Positions 18,085 through 26,603 of a DNA stretch of 64,000 nt are shown here, piece by piece. The stretch covers positions 279,261 to 343,260 of the forward strand of contig NZ_JAHQCW010000001.1 of the NCBI RefSeq assembly GCF_019042275.1, in the 5' to 3' direction. The notes beneath the pieces are model-generated. The model worked only from the letters and a program-made list of their open reading frames with translations. It was not told the origin of the DNA and ran no database searches. Each line of letters opens with the position of its first letter. Within the stretch, counting starts at the first letter, position 1. Both the position numbers and the translations under genes were made by a program. This DNA comes from Diplocloster agilis. Its GTDB lineage: Bacteria; Bacillota; Clostridia; Lachnospirales; Lachnospiraceae.

Positions 18085-19146
18085 TTAGAAATCAAATTCA
18101 TCCACATTTTCCGTCGTAATGTCCAGTAATTCCGTCATGATAATCTGGTCGTCTTTTACTTCCACCACTCCGACTTCCGGCACATCCTGTCCATCTTCGA
18201 TTTTTCCGCCGTCTAACAGGGTCTTTGCCGTGTATACCGCCAGATATCCAAGCTTACCGGGATGCCAGATATTGGCTTCCTGCATGGACCCGTCCTCCAG
18301 ATACGATTTTGCCGCAGACGCTTCCACCACGCCGGTTACGATGACTTCGCCGTTCTTTCCCGCTTCTCCCACTGCCTGTGCGGCTGCCGGAGGCGCAGGT
18401 GTGGTCACGCCGAGCACGCCCTTTAATTCCGGATATGCGGTCATCAGGTTCTGGGTGATCGAGTAGGCTTTGGACTGGTCATCATCACAGGGTTCGTAAG
18501 CTACCCGGTTCATGTCCGGATAATTGGCTTCCTGATACTCCGTGGCGTACTTCGCCCATGCGGAACAGTTCTGCGCGGTCAGCACGCTTGTAATGATCGC
18601 ATAGTCCCCTTTGCCGCCCATATAGTTGGCGAACCGCTCCATCAGATGCTCTCCCAATACCTGTTCCGAACAGCAGTTGACATAGACTTCCCGCAGATCG
18701 GTATTATTCACATCCGAATCCCAGGTAACCACCAGAATACCGGCTTCCTTAGCCTGCTCCAGAACCGGTTCAATAGCGCTGGCATCTAACGGGGAGATCG
18801 CGATACAGTCAACCCCCTTGGTGATCATATCCTGTACGATATTCGCCTGGCTGGCCGCGTCCCCGGTCGTGGGGCCGGTATAAATCACTTCACAGCCCAG
18901 ATCTTCCGCTGCTTTTTGTCCCCAGGTTCCAGACGTCTCAAAGTAGGGTATTCCCACCTGCTGGGGAATCAGCGCTATGGTATAACCGCCGGAATCTTTC
19001 GCCGCCCCGGAATCATTTCCCTGGTTTTCACTCACCTGCGCATCCGTATTTGCCGCAGCCTCATTAGACGAATCCCCTTTACCGCACCCGCTTAGCAGTC
19101 CCGCGCACATCCCCATAACCAGTAACCATACAATCCCTTTTCTCAT
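18085..19146 (-). CDS. Rbs-type ABC substrate-binding lipoprotein
   Basis: 353 residues. The signal peptide ends in a lipobox LSGC at about residues 18-21, followed by a Gly/Ser/Asn-rich linker and a periplasmic-binding-protein-like fold of the ribose-binding class: IALIPQQVGIPYFE, then DCIAISPLDASAIEPVL and VTWDSDV. Sugar-binding Asp/Asn positions are recognisable but the ligand is not predictable. The gene lies downstream of the ATPase and two permeases of the same importer, 102 nt after the second permease. Confidence 0.93.
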   Translation of the reverse strand: MRKGIVWLLVMGMCAGLLSGCGKGDSSNEAAANTDAQVSENQGNDSGAAKDSGGYTIALIPQQVGIPYFETSGTWGQKAAEDLGCEVIYTGPTTGDAASQANIVQDMITKGVDCIAISPLDASAIEPVLEQAKEAGILVVTWDSDVNNTDLREVYVNCCSEQVLGEHLMERFANYMGGKGDYAIITSVLTAQNCSAWAKYATEYQEANYPDMNRVAYEPCDDDQSKAYSITQNLMTAYPELKGVLGVTTPAPPAAAQAVGEAGKNGEVIVTGVVEASAAKSYLEDGSMQEANIWHPGKLGYLAVYTAKTLLDGGKIEDGQDVPEVGVVEVKDDQIIMTELLDITTENVDEFDF

Positions 19147-19248
19147 AGTAAAGCCTCCTTCATGTTTTATATGTAGTTTGTTTCTACCTTTAGTTTTGCT
19201 GTTTCCCAGCTCTTCCTTTATGCTACAGAGTCATAAGCATCCCTGATT

Positions 19249-20235
19249 TTATTCGCTTGCCGCTTTTTTCCCAGCCATTTTCTTCAGATGCAGCTTGCTG
19301 TTCTCCGTGATCTTATTAAATACCACCACCAGAACCAGGATGCTTCCGGTTGCCAGCTGCTGCCAGAAGGATGAGATCCCCGCCAGATTCATGATATTGC
19401 TGATCATGGCGAAGATCAGCACGCCGACCACGGTCCCTCCGACTCCGCCGATTCCTCCGTCTATGCTGGTTCCGCCCAGAACTACGGCGGAGATGCAGGG
19501 CATCAGGAAAGAGTAGCCCATATCCGCTCTGGCCGTAGCCACCCGGGACACCTGTATATTTCCTGCGATGCAGCACAGAACGGAACAGGTAATATAGGCC
19601 AGGAACAATACTTTTACCGTACGGATACCGGAATAGGCGCTGGCTTTGATATTATTTCCGATCGCAAACAGATGCTTACCGAACACTTTTTTCTTCAGAA
19701 TAACCGCCAGCACAATGGTCAGCAGGATCAGGATAACCGCCTGTAACGGCAGTCCCGCCAGTTTGTCCTGTCCCAGGAAGTAAAACTCCCTCGGTATATT
19801 GGAAATGGAATTTCCCTTACTTAAGACCAGCGCAGCTCCGTAGAAGAACATCTGGGTTCCCAGGGTGGCGATCATGGGAGGTATCCCGATCAACGCTACC
19901 AGGGAGGCATTCAGACAGCCGCAGGCCACAGCTGCCGCCAGGCTGATTAACAATGCCAGCGGAATCGGCATGCCTGAAGTCAGGCACAGGCCCGAGACTA
20001 CCGCGCAAAGCCCCATGGTGGTACCCGACGCCAAATCATTGCCGCCGGTGATAATCACGATGGTCAGCCCTAACGCCATGATCCCCATTTCCGACATCTG
20101 CTGGAAGATCGACAGGATGTTTTTCATTGTCAGGAAGTTTTCATTGACCACGGTGCCGATGAGGACTATCCCCAGAAATGCCGCCGTCAACACGATCCCG
20201 TTCAGCGAAAACCTGAATTTTTTAATCTTTTCCAT
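19249..20235 (-). CDS. Rbs-type ABC permease (second)
   Basis: 328 residues, BPD_transp_2/RbsC family with 8-10 predicted membrane helices. The typical loop reads AVVLGGTSIDGGIGGVGGT, the conserved glycine-rich signature of ribose/AI-2 permeases, and an early helix carries VIITGGNDLASGTTMG. It lies 12 nt after the other permease and forms a heterodimeric channel with it. The C-terminal tail is basic and cytoplasmic. Confidence 0.92.
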   Translation of the reverse strand: MEKIKKFRFSLNGIVLTAAFLGIVLIGTVVNENFLTMKNILSIFQQMSEMGIMALGLTIVIITGGNDLASGTTMGLCAVVSGLCLTSGMPIPLALLISLAAAVACGCLNASLVALIGIPPMIATLGTQMFFYGAALVLSKGNSISNIPREFYFLGQDKLAGLPLQAVILILLTIVLAVILKKKVFGKHLFAIGNNIKASAYSGIRTVKVLFLAYITCSVLCCIAGNIQVSRVATARADMGYSFLMPCISAVVLGGTSIDGGIGGVGGTVVGVLIFAMISNIMNLAGISSFWQQLATGSILVLVVVFNKITENSKLHLKKMAGKKAASE

Positions 20236-20247
20236 TTGAACTTCCTC

Positions 20248-21210
20248 CTAATCTATCTCTATCATCTGCTTCCTGGAATCCGCTTTTTTCTTACGCAGCA
20301 CGTCTATGGTTACCGTTACGATAATAATCAGTCCGTACACCAGCTTTTGCCAGTAAGTGGGAACATGGGCGACTACCAGGCCATTTTCAATTACGCCCAT
20401 CATCAGTACGCCGATCACCGTCCCGCCGATGGTCCCATAACCGCCCAGGATGTTCGTTCCGCCGATGACGGCCGCCGCGATGACATTCATCTCCCAGCCG
20501 TTGGACCCGGAGGGCTGGCAGTTGCCCAGGATGCTGTCCAGCACCAGGCCCGCCGCGCCGCACAGAACACCGGTGTACGTGTAAGTCAGGAATACTGTCT
20601 TTTTAAGATTCACACCCGCGTACCGGGCCGCCTCCCGGTTACCGCCCATGGCATAGATGGAACGGCCGAAATACGTATGTTTGAGTATGTAAGCTGAGAT
20701 CAGGAAGATCAGCAGCGCGTACACTACCGGAAGCGGAATCCCAAACACCGTACTGGAAAATCCGGTGAACCACTTGGGCAGGTTCATTAACCACCGGCCG
20801 TTGGTAAAAACCAGGATAATTCCCCGGTAGATACTGTTGGTACCAAGCGTGATGATAATCGGGTGGATGTCAAATTTGGAAATCAGCGCCCCGTTAACCG
20901 CTCCGGTAACCAGCCCGATCAGAAGCGCAGCCAGAACGATGGTCACCGGGTTCCCCAAAGGCGTTTCCGCCAGCAGCGCAAGCCATGTAGCGGAAAACAT
21001 CATCTGGCTCGCCACGGAGACATCGATGCCGGCCGTGATCAGCACGAAGGTCATACCGGCCGCCATGATACCCATCGCCGTATTGCTGACCAGCACATTT
21101 TTGATATTGGTATAGGATAAAAATGTAGGCGAATAAATCGTCAAACCGATACACAGAGCCACCAGGATCAGAAATACACTGGTTTCTCTTCTCTCCAACA
21201 GCTTTTTCAT
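20248..21210 (-). CDS. Rbs-type ABC permease (first)
   Basis: 320 residues of the RbsC family, with VLITAGIDVSVASQM in the early helices and AAVIGGTNILGGYGTIGGT near the end. It overlaps the ATPase gene by 4 nt (ATGA), indicating translational coupling. It is the channel partner of the permease that follows. Confidence 0.92.
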   Translation of the reverse strand: MKKLLERRETSVFLILVALCIGLTIYSPTFLSYTNIKNVLVSNTAMGIMAAGMTFVLITAGIDVSVASQMMFSATWLALLAETPLGNPVTIVLAALLIGLVTGAVNGALISKFDIHPIIITLGTNSIYRGIILVFTNGRWLMNLPKWFTGFSSTVFGIPLPVVYALLIFLISAYILKHTYFGRSIYAMGGNREAARYAGVNLKKTVFLTYTYTGVLCGAAGLVLDSILGNCQPSGSNGWEMNVIAAAVIGGTNILGGYGTIGGTVIGVLMMGVIENGLVVAHVPTYWQKLVYGLIIIVTVTIDVLRKKKADSRKQMIEID

Positions 21211-22706
21211 GCCTTCACCTCCCCGAGAATTGCCTTTTCCATCATCAGGTTCTGATCTCCGTCCCTGGTGGAATCTTCATGCACGATCCGGCCGTGTCTC
21301 ATGACGATCACCCGGTCGCTGAGCGCAAACACTTCCTGCCATTCGGAAGATACCATGATAATGGCCATGCCTTGTTTCGCCAGACTTTTCAGAAGCTTGT
21401 GTATCTCCGTCTTGGACGCGATGTCCACGCCGTGGGTCGGTTCGTCGATGATCAGGATATCCGGCTTTGTCACCAGCCATTTGGCCACCGCGATCTTCTG
21501 CTGATTCCCGCCGCTGAAGTTTTTCGCCATCTTATAGATCTGGCCGGGCCTGATATTCAGGGTATTTACATATTCCCCGGATATCCCCGCCCTTTTCCGG
21601 CTGCTGATGAATCTGGATTTGCCCAGCATCTGGTTTAAGATCGACAAGGTGATGTTATCTTCCATTGACATATTCAAAATAAGCCCTTCGTGATGCCGGT
21701 CTTCCGGTATAAACGCGATCTTATGCTTCATAGCCTGAGTTACATTTTTCAATTCCGCCTTTTGTCCGTGTATCAGGATCTCACCCTGGTCCGGCGGGTT
21801 CAGCCCGAACAGGGCCTTGACCGTCTCGCTTCTTCCGGCGCCCACCAGGCCGGTAAAGGCCAGGATCTCACCTTTATGTAATGTAAAGGAGATATCTTTG
21901 AAATTCCCCTCTTTGGAAATGTTCCGGACCTCCAGGACTTTCTCCGCCGCGTAGGATTCCTGATTCAGGGCTTCATAGGTCACCGACCGGCCCACCATCA
22001 TCTGCACCAGTGTGCTCTCATTAAGCTCACCGATATCCTTGCAGCCCACATATTTTCCGTCTTTTAATACCGTCACCCGGTCGGAGACTTCGAATACCTC
22101 GTCCAGCTTATGGCTGATAAAAAGAATCGCAATGTTTTCTTTTTTCAGCTTGCGTATGATCTCATAGAGCATCCGTACCTCGCTGAAGGATAAGGCCGCG
22201 GTCGGCTCATCCATGATAAGCAGGCGGGAGCTCAGCGAAATCGCCCTTGCGATAGCCACCAGCTGCTGCTTCGCCACACTTAAGTTGCCCAGCAGTTCAT
22301 GAATGTCCATCTGCACTTCCAACCGCTTCAACGCCTCAACGGCGATCCGGTCACATTCCTTCCAGTCCACCTTGCCGTTCTTCGACCGCCCCAGATAAAT
22401 ATTCTCTGCCACGGTCAGGTTCGGGAACAGACTCAAATCCTGGTGGATCGCATTAATACCATGTTTGATGCTGGCATGGACATTGGGGAACTGTACCTCT
22501 TCCCCGTCCATCAGGATCCTGGCCCCCGGGTCCGGCTGCTGTACTCCGGATATAATCTTAATCAATGTTGATTTACCGGCACCGTTCTCTCCCATCAGCG
22601 CATGTACTTCTCCTTCCCGGATATCCAGCCGGACCTGGTCCAGGGCTTTTACGCCCGGAAATGTCATACTCACGTCCGACATTTCTAAAAAGACATGCTC
22701 ACTCAT
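21207..22706 (-). CDS. Rbs/Mgl-type ABC importer ATPase (two ABC domains)
   Basis: 499 residues with two ABC cassettes in one chain, the RbsA/MglA layout. The N-terminal cassette has Walker A GENGAGKST, signature LSVAKQQ and Walker B LLIMDEPT. The second has a degenerate Walker A (GLVGAGRSE, lacking the usual Lys-Ser/Thr), which is typical for this family, and signature FSGGNQQK followed by LIIDEPTHGVD. It drives import through the two following permeases. It is the first gene after a promoter with two LacI-type operators, so it is likely repressed by the neighbouring regulator. Confidence 0.95.
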   Translation of the reverse strand: MSEHVFLEMSDVSMTFPGVKALDQVRLDIREGEVHALMGENGAGKSTLIKIISGVQQPDPGARILMDGEEVQFPNVHASIKHGINAIHQDLSLFPNLTVAENIYLGRSKNGKVDWKECDRIAVEALKRLEVQMDIHELLGNLSVAKQQLVAIARAISLSSRLLIMDEPTAALSFSEVRMLYEIIRKLKKENIAILFISHKLDEVFEVSDRVTVLKDGKYVGCKDIGELNESTLVQMMVGRSVTYEALNQESYAAEKVLEVRNISKEGNFKDISFTLHKGEILAFTGLVGAGRSETVKALFGLNPPDQGEILIHGQKAELKNVTQAMKHKIAFIPEDRHHEGLILNMSMEDNITLSILNQMLGKSRFISSRKRAGISGEYVNTLNIRPGQIYKMAKNFSGGNQQKIAVAKWLVTKPDILIIDEPTHGVDIASKTEIHKLLKSLAKQGMAIIMVSSEWQEVFALSDRVIVMRHGRIVHEDSTRDGDQNLMMEKAILGEVKA

Positions 22707-22760
22707 TCTTTTGCCTCCCTTGATTCCTAATCACTGAATGTTAATTATGAAAATTTATTT

Positions 22761-22809
22761 ACTCGAGTACCTTTACTTGCATTTTAGGTTACTCGAGTAT
22801 ATATGTCAA
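22761..22809 (-). promoter_or_regulatory. Promoter with two ACTCGAGT operators for importer cluster 1
   Basis: On the minus strand TTGACA (22804-22809) and TAAAAT (22781-22786) are spaced by 17 bp. A palindrome ACTCGAGT lies in the spacer (22791-22798), and a second lies downstream of -10 (22761-22768), 30 bp away, or about three helical turns. The same palindrome covers the lacI promoter at 24042. This is a clear repressor site set. Confidence 0.85.
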
Positions 22810-22935
22810 CTCCTTTTTTGCAATTTGTATAATTTATATAAAATTTTGATTAAATTTATGTGTATTTTTCACAATTAAAAAAGAGTTTCGCTTGCGAAAC
22901 TCTCCGGCTGCAATATGCCACACCGCGGCAGCTAT

Positions 22936-23023
22936 TCAAAAGGGGACATGTCCATTCCGGTTTGGGACATGTTCATTTCAGAATGGACATGTCCCAAACC
23001 GGAATGGACATGTCCCCTTTTGA
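22936..23023. repeat. Long inverted repeat, 42-bp arms
   Basis: Arms 22936-22977 and 22982-23023 pair over 42 bp with one mismatch around a TCAG loop. The arms contain repeated GGGACATGTCC modules. The repeat ends exactly one base before the lacI stop codon at 23024, so it forms the 3' end of the lacI transcript. It takes up about a third of the 317-bp gap between lacI and the importer ATPase; the rest holds the importer promoter. Confidence 0.93.
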
Positions 23024-24016
23024 TTAATTCGTGGTGTCCTCATCAAACGGATCTTCGATTTCATCCGTCTGCAGAAATACATCCTGGGGTTTTTCTCCGT
23101 TTAAATAACGGAGTAACATATAGAAAGCTTCCTTGCCGATCTTCTTCTCCGGCTGGATCGCTTTGATAAACTCCCCGTCCATCACCTCGGATCCGTTAAA
23201 ATCCTCGAATCCGGCGATCGGTACCGACGGCACGTTCAGCTCTTTCAGCGCGCGCAGTACCCCGTAGATACAGAAATTGGTTCCAAGCACAATGGAATCA
23301 AACCGTATATCCGGATCCTTAAGAATCCGGCACATTATTTCATAGGATTGCATTTTATCATAAATATCATAATATATCAGCCGGTCGTCTAGCTCACAGC
23401 CTGCTTCTCTTAGCACCTGCCGGTACCCCTTCATCCTGCAGCGGATCGTATAATCGGACTCCGCCGTGTTCAACAGCAAGGGCCTGCTGCAGCCCCGGCG
23501 CAGCACCTGGCTCATTAGCTGTCTGGCGGCGGTCTCGTTATCGAACAGGGCCGCCGGGTACTTGCCGCTCTCGATCGTCCGGTCAAAACAGACGATCTTG
23601 TAGGAATATTCCTTCCGGAGCGAGCCCTCAAAGGAAACCGGAGAAATCAGAATTCCGTCCACCATGCGGCTGGTAAGCATCTGCAGCACATGGTCTTCCT
23701 TGTCCAACTTCTCTTCCGTCGTGCAGATGATCAGGCTGTAATCCTCCTTATTCGCCAGCTTCTCCACCTTCTGTATGATATGGGTATAGAACGGATTGCT
23801 CAGATGGGGCACCACGATCGCTAACGTCCTGGTAGAGCCGGTTTTTAAGGATCTGGCGATATTATTTGACACATATCCCATTTCCTTCGCCTTCATCCGC
23901 ACCATCTCAATGGTCTCCGGCTTATAGGATCTGTGTTCCAATTTATTATTCAATATATCCGATACCGTACACCTTGAAAGATTCAAGGCGTTCGCAATGT
24001 CCTTCATTGATACCAT
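23024..24016 (-). CDS. LacI family transcriptional regulator
   Basis: 330 residues. The N-terminal helix-turn-helix and hinge (MKDIANALNLSRCTVSDILNNK, then NNIARSLKTGSTRTLAIVVPHLSNPF) precede a ribose-binding-protein-like effector domain. The hinge Leu is present (ARSLK). The gene starts with ATG 24016 after AAGGAGG. It is divergent from mntP and upstream of the Rbs-type importer; identical palindromes in its own promoter and the importer promoter indicate local autoregulated repression. The inducer is probably the importer substrate. Confidence 0.94.
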   Translation of the reverse strand: MVSMKDIANALNLSRCTVSDILNNKLEHRSYKPETIEMVRMKAKEMGYVSNNIARSLKTGSTRTLAIVVPHLSNPFYTHIIQKVEKLANKEDYSLIICTTEEKLDKEDHVLQMLTSRMVDGILISPVSFEGSLRKEYSYKIVCFDRTIESGKYPAALFDNETAARQLMSQVLRRGCSRPLLLNTAESDYTIRCRMKGYRQVLREAGCELDDRLIYYDIYDKMQSYEIMCRILKDPDIRFDSIVLGTNFCIYGVLRALKELNVPSVPIAGFEDFNGSEVMDGEFIKAIQPEKKIGKEAFYMLLRYLNGEKPQDVFLQTDEIEDPFDEDTTN

Positions 24017-24041
24017 AAGGATACCTCCTTGTATCTTTAGG

Positions 24042-24086
24042 TTACTCGAGTAATTATAATTATACCTGAGTTTTCTATGTTGTCAA
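24042..24086 (-). promoter_or_regulatory. lacI promoter and operator
   Basis: TTGACA (24081-24086), a 16-bp spacer and TATAAT (24059-24064) on the minus strand. The perfect 12-bp palindrome TTACTCGAGTAA (24042-24053) sits just after -10, over the expected start site, matching the two sites in front of the importer operon. Confidence 0.85.
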
Positions 24087-24124
24087 CCTTTTTTAAAAAG
24101 TGGATTATTTTAGCATTTTATGGA

Positions 24125-24152
24125 TTGACTTGCCGGCGCCTTGTGTTATAAT
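24125..24152 (+). promoter_or_regulatory. mntP promoter
   Basis: TTGACT (24125-24130), 16-bp spacer, TATAAT (24147-24152) on the plus strand. The start site would fall near 24159, directly at the 5' edge of the riboswitch. Confidence 0.85.
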
Positions 24153-24158
24153 GGGGAG

Positions 24159-24272
24159 AAATAAGGGAGTAGTCAGCGTTTGAACGTGATAAAGTCAACA
24201 TACTGGAAGAGAATTCCTGGCTTTGTATGAAATGACGAGACTTATCTGTGCACAGCAGGTGGGTCTTTTTTT
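24159..24272 (+). ncRNA. yybP-ykoY manganese riboswitch with terminator
   Basis: Conserved yybP-ykoY pieces are present in order: AGGGAGTAG, AAGTCAACATACTGG and GAAATGACGAGACTTAT. P1 is formed by ATAAG (24161-24165) and CTTAT (24241-24245). The 3' strand of P1 is also part of a 10-bp hairpin (24238-24247 with 24257-24266) followed by seven T residues, so aptamer closure and terminator are mutually exclusive. Binding of Mn2+ should free transcription into mntP, an ON switch, as known for this riboswitch class. This gene order (riboswitch then mntP) supports the identification. Confidence 0.92.
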
Positions 24273-24289
24273 ATGGAAAATCTTGAGGG

Positions 24290-24328
24290 CCTCCTGTCGC
24301 GCCAACAACAGAACAGGAGGATTTTTTT
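24290..24328 (+). promoter_or_regulatory. Hairpin sequestering the mntP ribosome site
   Basis: CCTCCTGT (24290-24297) pairs with ACAGGAGG (24313-24320), followed by A and seven T residues that touch the ATG at 24329. The AGGAGG in the stem is the mntP ribosome site at ideal spacing. The hairpin has terminator form and would also hide the ribosome site, a possible second control layer after the riboswitch. Confidence 0.75.
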
Positions 24329-24889
24329 ATGGGTACTTGGGAACTTTTTATCTTGGCGGTTGGTTTGTCTATGGACGCGTTCGCGGTCTCTGTCTGTAAG
24401 GGTCTTTCGGTCCGGAAGGTTCAAGTAAAGCACGCGCTTTTGGTCGGCTTGTATTTCGGAGGCTTTCAGGCCCTGATGCCGTTGATCGGGTATTTGCTGG
24501 GACGTCAGTTCCAGGTTCTCATCACAAATGTCGATCACTGGATCGCCTTTGTTCTGCTATCCGTGATCGGTATCAACATGATCCGGGAATCCAGATCATG
24601 TCCGGAAGAGCTGAATGATTCATTCGGCTTTCGGGCGATGCTGATTCTTGCCCTTGCTACCAGTATCGATGCCCTAGCTGTGGGAGTTACCTTTGCGTTT
24701 CTGAAAGTGGCGATTCTGCCTGCGATTTCTTTTATTGGAGTGGTAACGTTCGTCATTTCGATCTGCGGATTGCTGATTGGCAATCTGTTTGGGGCCAAAT
24801 TGAAATCAAAGGCGGAGATCTTCGGGGGGATTGTTCTGATTCTGATCGGCCTTAAGATCTTGCTGGAACATCTCGGTGTGATTGGCTGA
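24329..24889 (+). CDS. mntP: Manganese efflux pump MntP
   Basis: 186 residues with six predicted membrane helices in two homologous halves. Each half carries the Mn-binding type motif: [14 protein letters not shown] near residue 13 and [16 protein letters not shown] near residue 112, including the conserved Asp residues. MntP exports excess Mn2+ from the cytoplasm. It is preceded by a Mn riboswitch and strong promoter. It converges with the M24 gene across the giant inverted repeat. Confidence 0.96.
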   Translation: MGTWELFILAVGLSMDAFAVSVCKGLSVRKVQVKHALLVGLYFGGFQALMPLIGYLLGRQFQVLITNVDHWIAFVLLSVIGINMIRESRSCPEELNDSFGFRAMLILALATSIDALAVGVTFAFLKVAILPAISFIGVVTFVISICGLLIGNLFGAKLKSKAEIFGGIVLILIGLKILLEHLGVIG

Positions 24890-24909
24890 TGCTTTCGCCA
24901 TATAACCCG

Positions 24910-25347
24910 GGGGCTGTCACACTCACTTAGCGTTCTTCCCGGAGGCTTCGTATGTCCGCTGCTTAGGGCTTGGAACCGCGGGCGGTTTCCGGGGACGCTT
25001 CGGGCGGCCGGGTTCTTTTGTATCTCCCTGGAGGCGTATAGGGCGGCTGTGAATACGCTTTGTGAAATCGGAAAGCCGGATTCAGGATGCACGGCGGACT
25101 TCACGTCCGACGGGCAAGAGCCTCTGAACCGGGAACACATCACGTGTTCCTGGTGAATAGGCTCGGTTCCTGAATCCGGCTTTTCGATTTTACTTAGCGT
25201 ATTCCAGCGCTAGCCCTCCGCGCCCCCAGGGAGATACAAAAGAACCCGGCCGCCCGAAGCGTCCCCGGAAACCGCCCGCGGTTCCAAGCCCTAAGCAGCG
25301 GACATACGAAGCCTCCGGGAAGAACGCTAAGTGAGTGTGACAGCCCC
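24910..25347. repeat. Giant inverted repeat (B), about 180-bp arms, 80-nt conserved loop
   Basis: Left arm 24910-25087 and right arm 25168-25347 are imperfect reverse complements across nearly their whole length, for example GGGGCTGTCACACTCACTTA at one end and its complement at the other. The 80-nt loop (25088-25167) contains two small stems: CGGAC/GTCCG near 25095-25109 and GGAACAC/GTGTTCC near 25132-25150. Sixty-seven loop bases are identical in the element at 63934. It fills the gap between convergent mntP and M24 genes. Overlapping open frames in it are artefacts of the repeat. Confidence 0.95.
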
Positions 25348-25366
25348 TGTATGGATTGTTAACCGT

Positions 25367-26536
25367 TTACAGATCTTTTGAAAAATAATCGTCCATTTTC
25401 TTCGAGAAAGGCACGCAGCCATTTTCCGTAATGATGTAGCCGGTCTCGATCCTGGCTCCGTTCAGCTGCGGATGGCCGAAAAAGCTTACGTCTACCATAA
25501 CCGCCATGCCCGGTTTCAGGATATCCTCGCTGTTGGGGCCAAAGAACGGCGCTTCCGCCTCCATCAGGCCGATGGTATGGGCGAACGGGCAGACAAGATA
25601 TTTCATGATCTCTTTCTCCTCAAAATAGGCCCGGCCTTTTTCGTCGATCTCTTTCCCGGATACCCCCGGGCGCAGCATGGATTTCGTCAGCTGCAGGACA
25701 TCTCTTAGCCACATCATGCCGTCTCTTTGGATCTGTGTGTATTCCCCGGATACGGGCAGCGTATCGCCGAAGGTCGCTGTGTATCCCTTATATCTGGGTG
25801 CGATTCCGAACAGCACCAGTTCGCCGGCCTCCAGCTGTTTGTCCGAAGCAGTGGGAACGACCGCATTGGAACGCTTTCCGCTTCCCACCATGGTACCGTA
25901 GGCGAAGCTGCTCGCTCCCGCATCCCGGCAGACCGCTTCCCCTGCCGCGGCGATCTGATACTCGTATACTCCGGGCGCGATCTTCGCGCGCATAGCGTCA
26001 TAGGCCAGGTCGGACATATGAGTCGCCTGCTGCATACACTCAAGCTCCCAGGCGGATTTGACGATTCTCAGCGCTTCATACTCTTTTGTGAAATCCACGA
26101 TCTCGATTCCGGCAAACCCCTTCGCCAGCTGATCGTATACCTGATACGGAAGGGCTTCGGTTCCCACCAGACCCAGCTTTTTAATCACCGTGCCGGAAGC
26201 TTTGAGTTCCTCGTTCAACTGTTTGAAATCAATGATGGTCGCGTTGGGGTATTCTTCCTCGGGAACCATGAAAACCGGGAAACAGTAAGTGTTTTTGATC
26301 GCACTGGACATGAGGGCAAACGGCTGGCTCTCAGGACCGCCCAAGAGGATCGGCTCCCCGTTCACCGGAACTAATACCGCCCCTTTTTCAAACTGGGGGC
26401 ACCATCCGGTCAGATACCAGCCATTGGCCACATTCAGCTCGTCAAAATAGACGAATGCCGCATCCAGGCCGTTCTTCTTTAGAATCTCTTTCACCTTTGC
26501 AATTCTGTTTTCTGTTTCTGCTGCGTTAAAATACAT
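25367..26536 (-). CDS. M24 (creatinase/aminopeptidase fold) protein lacking most metal ligands, second paralogue
   Basis: 389 residues with a creatinase N-terminal domain and a pita-bread domain. The site of the two metal Asp residues reads LVLFGIAPRYKGYTATFGDT, without the canonical DxG and DxTR Asp pair; the usual PH motif reads VVPTAS; and the first Glu site reads VMVDVSFF. His in FAHTIGL and Glu in ARIETGY remain. The same losses occur in the paralogue at 16830, so the change is not random decay. It is the last gene of the second Rbs-type importer operon, 67 nt after the permease. Confidence 0.85.
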   Translation of the reverse strand: MYFNAAETENRIAKVKEILKKNGLDAAFVYFDELNVANGWYLTGWCPQFEKGAVLVPVNGEPILLGGPESQPFALMSSAIKNTYCFPVFMVPEEEYPNATIIDFKQLNEELKASGTVIKKLGLVGTEALPYQVYDQLAKGFAGIEIVDFTKEYEALRIVKSAWELECMQQATHMSDLAYDAMRAKIAPGVYEYQIAAAGEAVCRDAGASSFAYGTMVGSGKRSNAVVPTASDKQLEAGELVLFGIAPRYKGYTATFGDTLPVSGEYTQIQRDGMMWLRDVLQLTKSMLRPGVSGKEIDEKGRAYFEEKEIMKYLVCPFAHTIGLMEAEAPFFGPNSEDILKPGMAVMVDVSFFGHPQLNGARIETGYIITENGCVPFSKKMDDYFSKDL

Positions 26537-26603
26537 ACTTTTTTCCTCCTAATCTTTTTTATAGTTATTTGAAAGGCCCTGTGAAACCGGCCCGTCACTT
26601 CCG

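Noticed and set aside
24535..25143. 202-codon minus-strand frame crossing mntP and element B
   Set aside because: Antisense to mntP for half its length, then runs through the inverted repeat; its N-terminus (MMCSRFRGSCPSDVKS) is just the translated repeat loop, also seen at 63705-63989.
25088..25167. Loop of element B as group II intron domain V
   Set aside because: The CACGTCCG and GAGCC pieces recall domain V, but the 34-nt domain V fold and catalytic triad arrangement cannot be built, and no intron-encoded protein is near.
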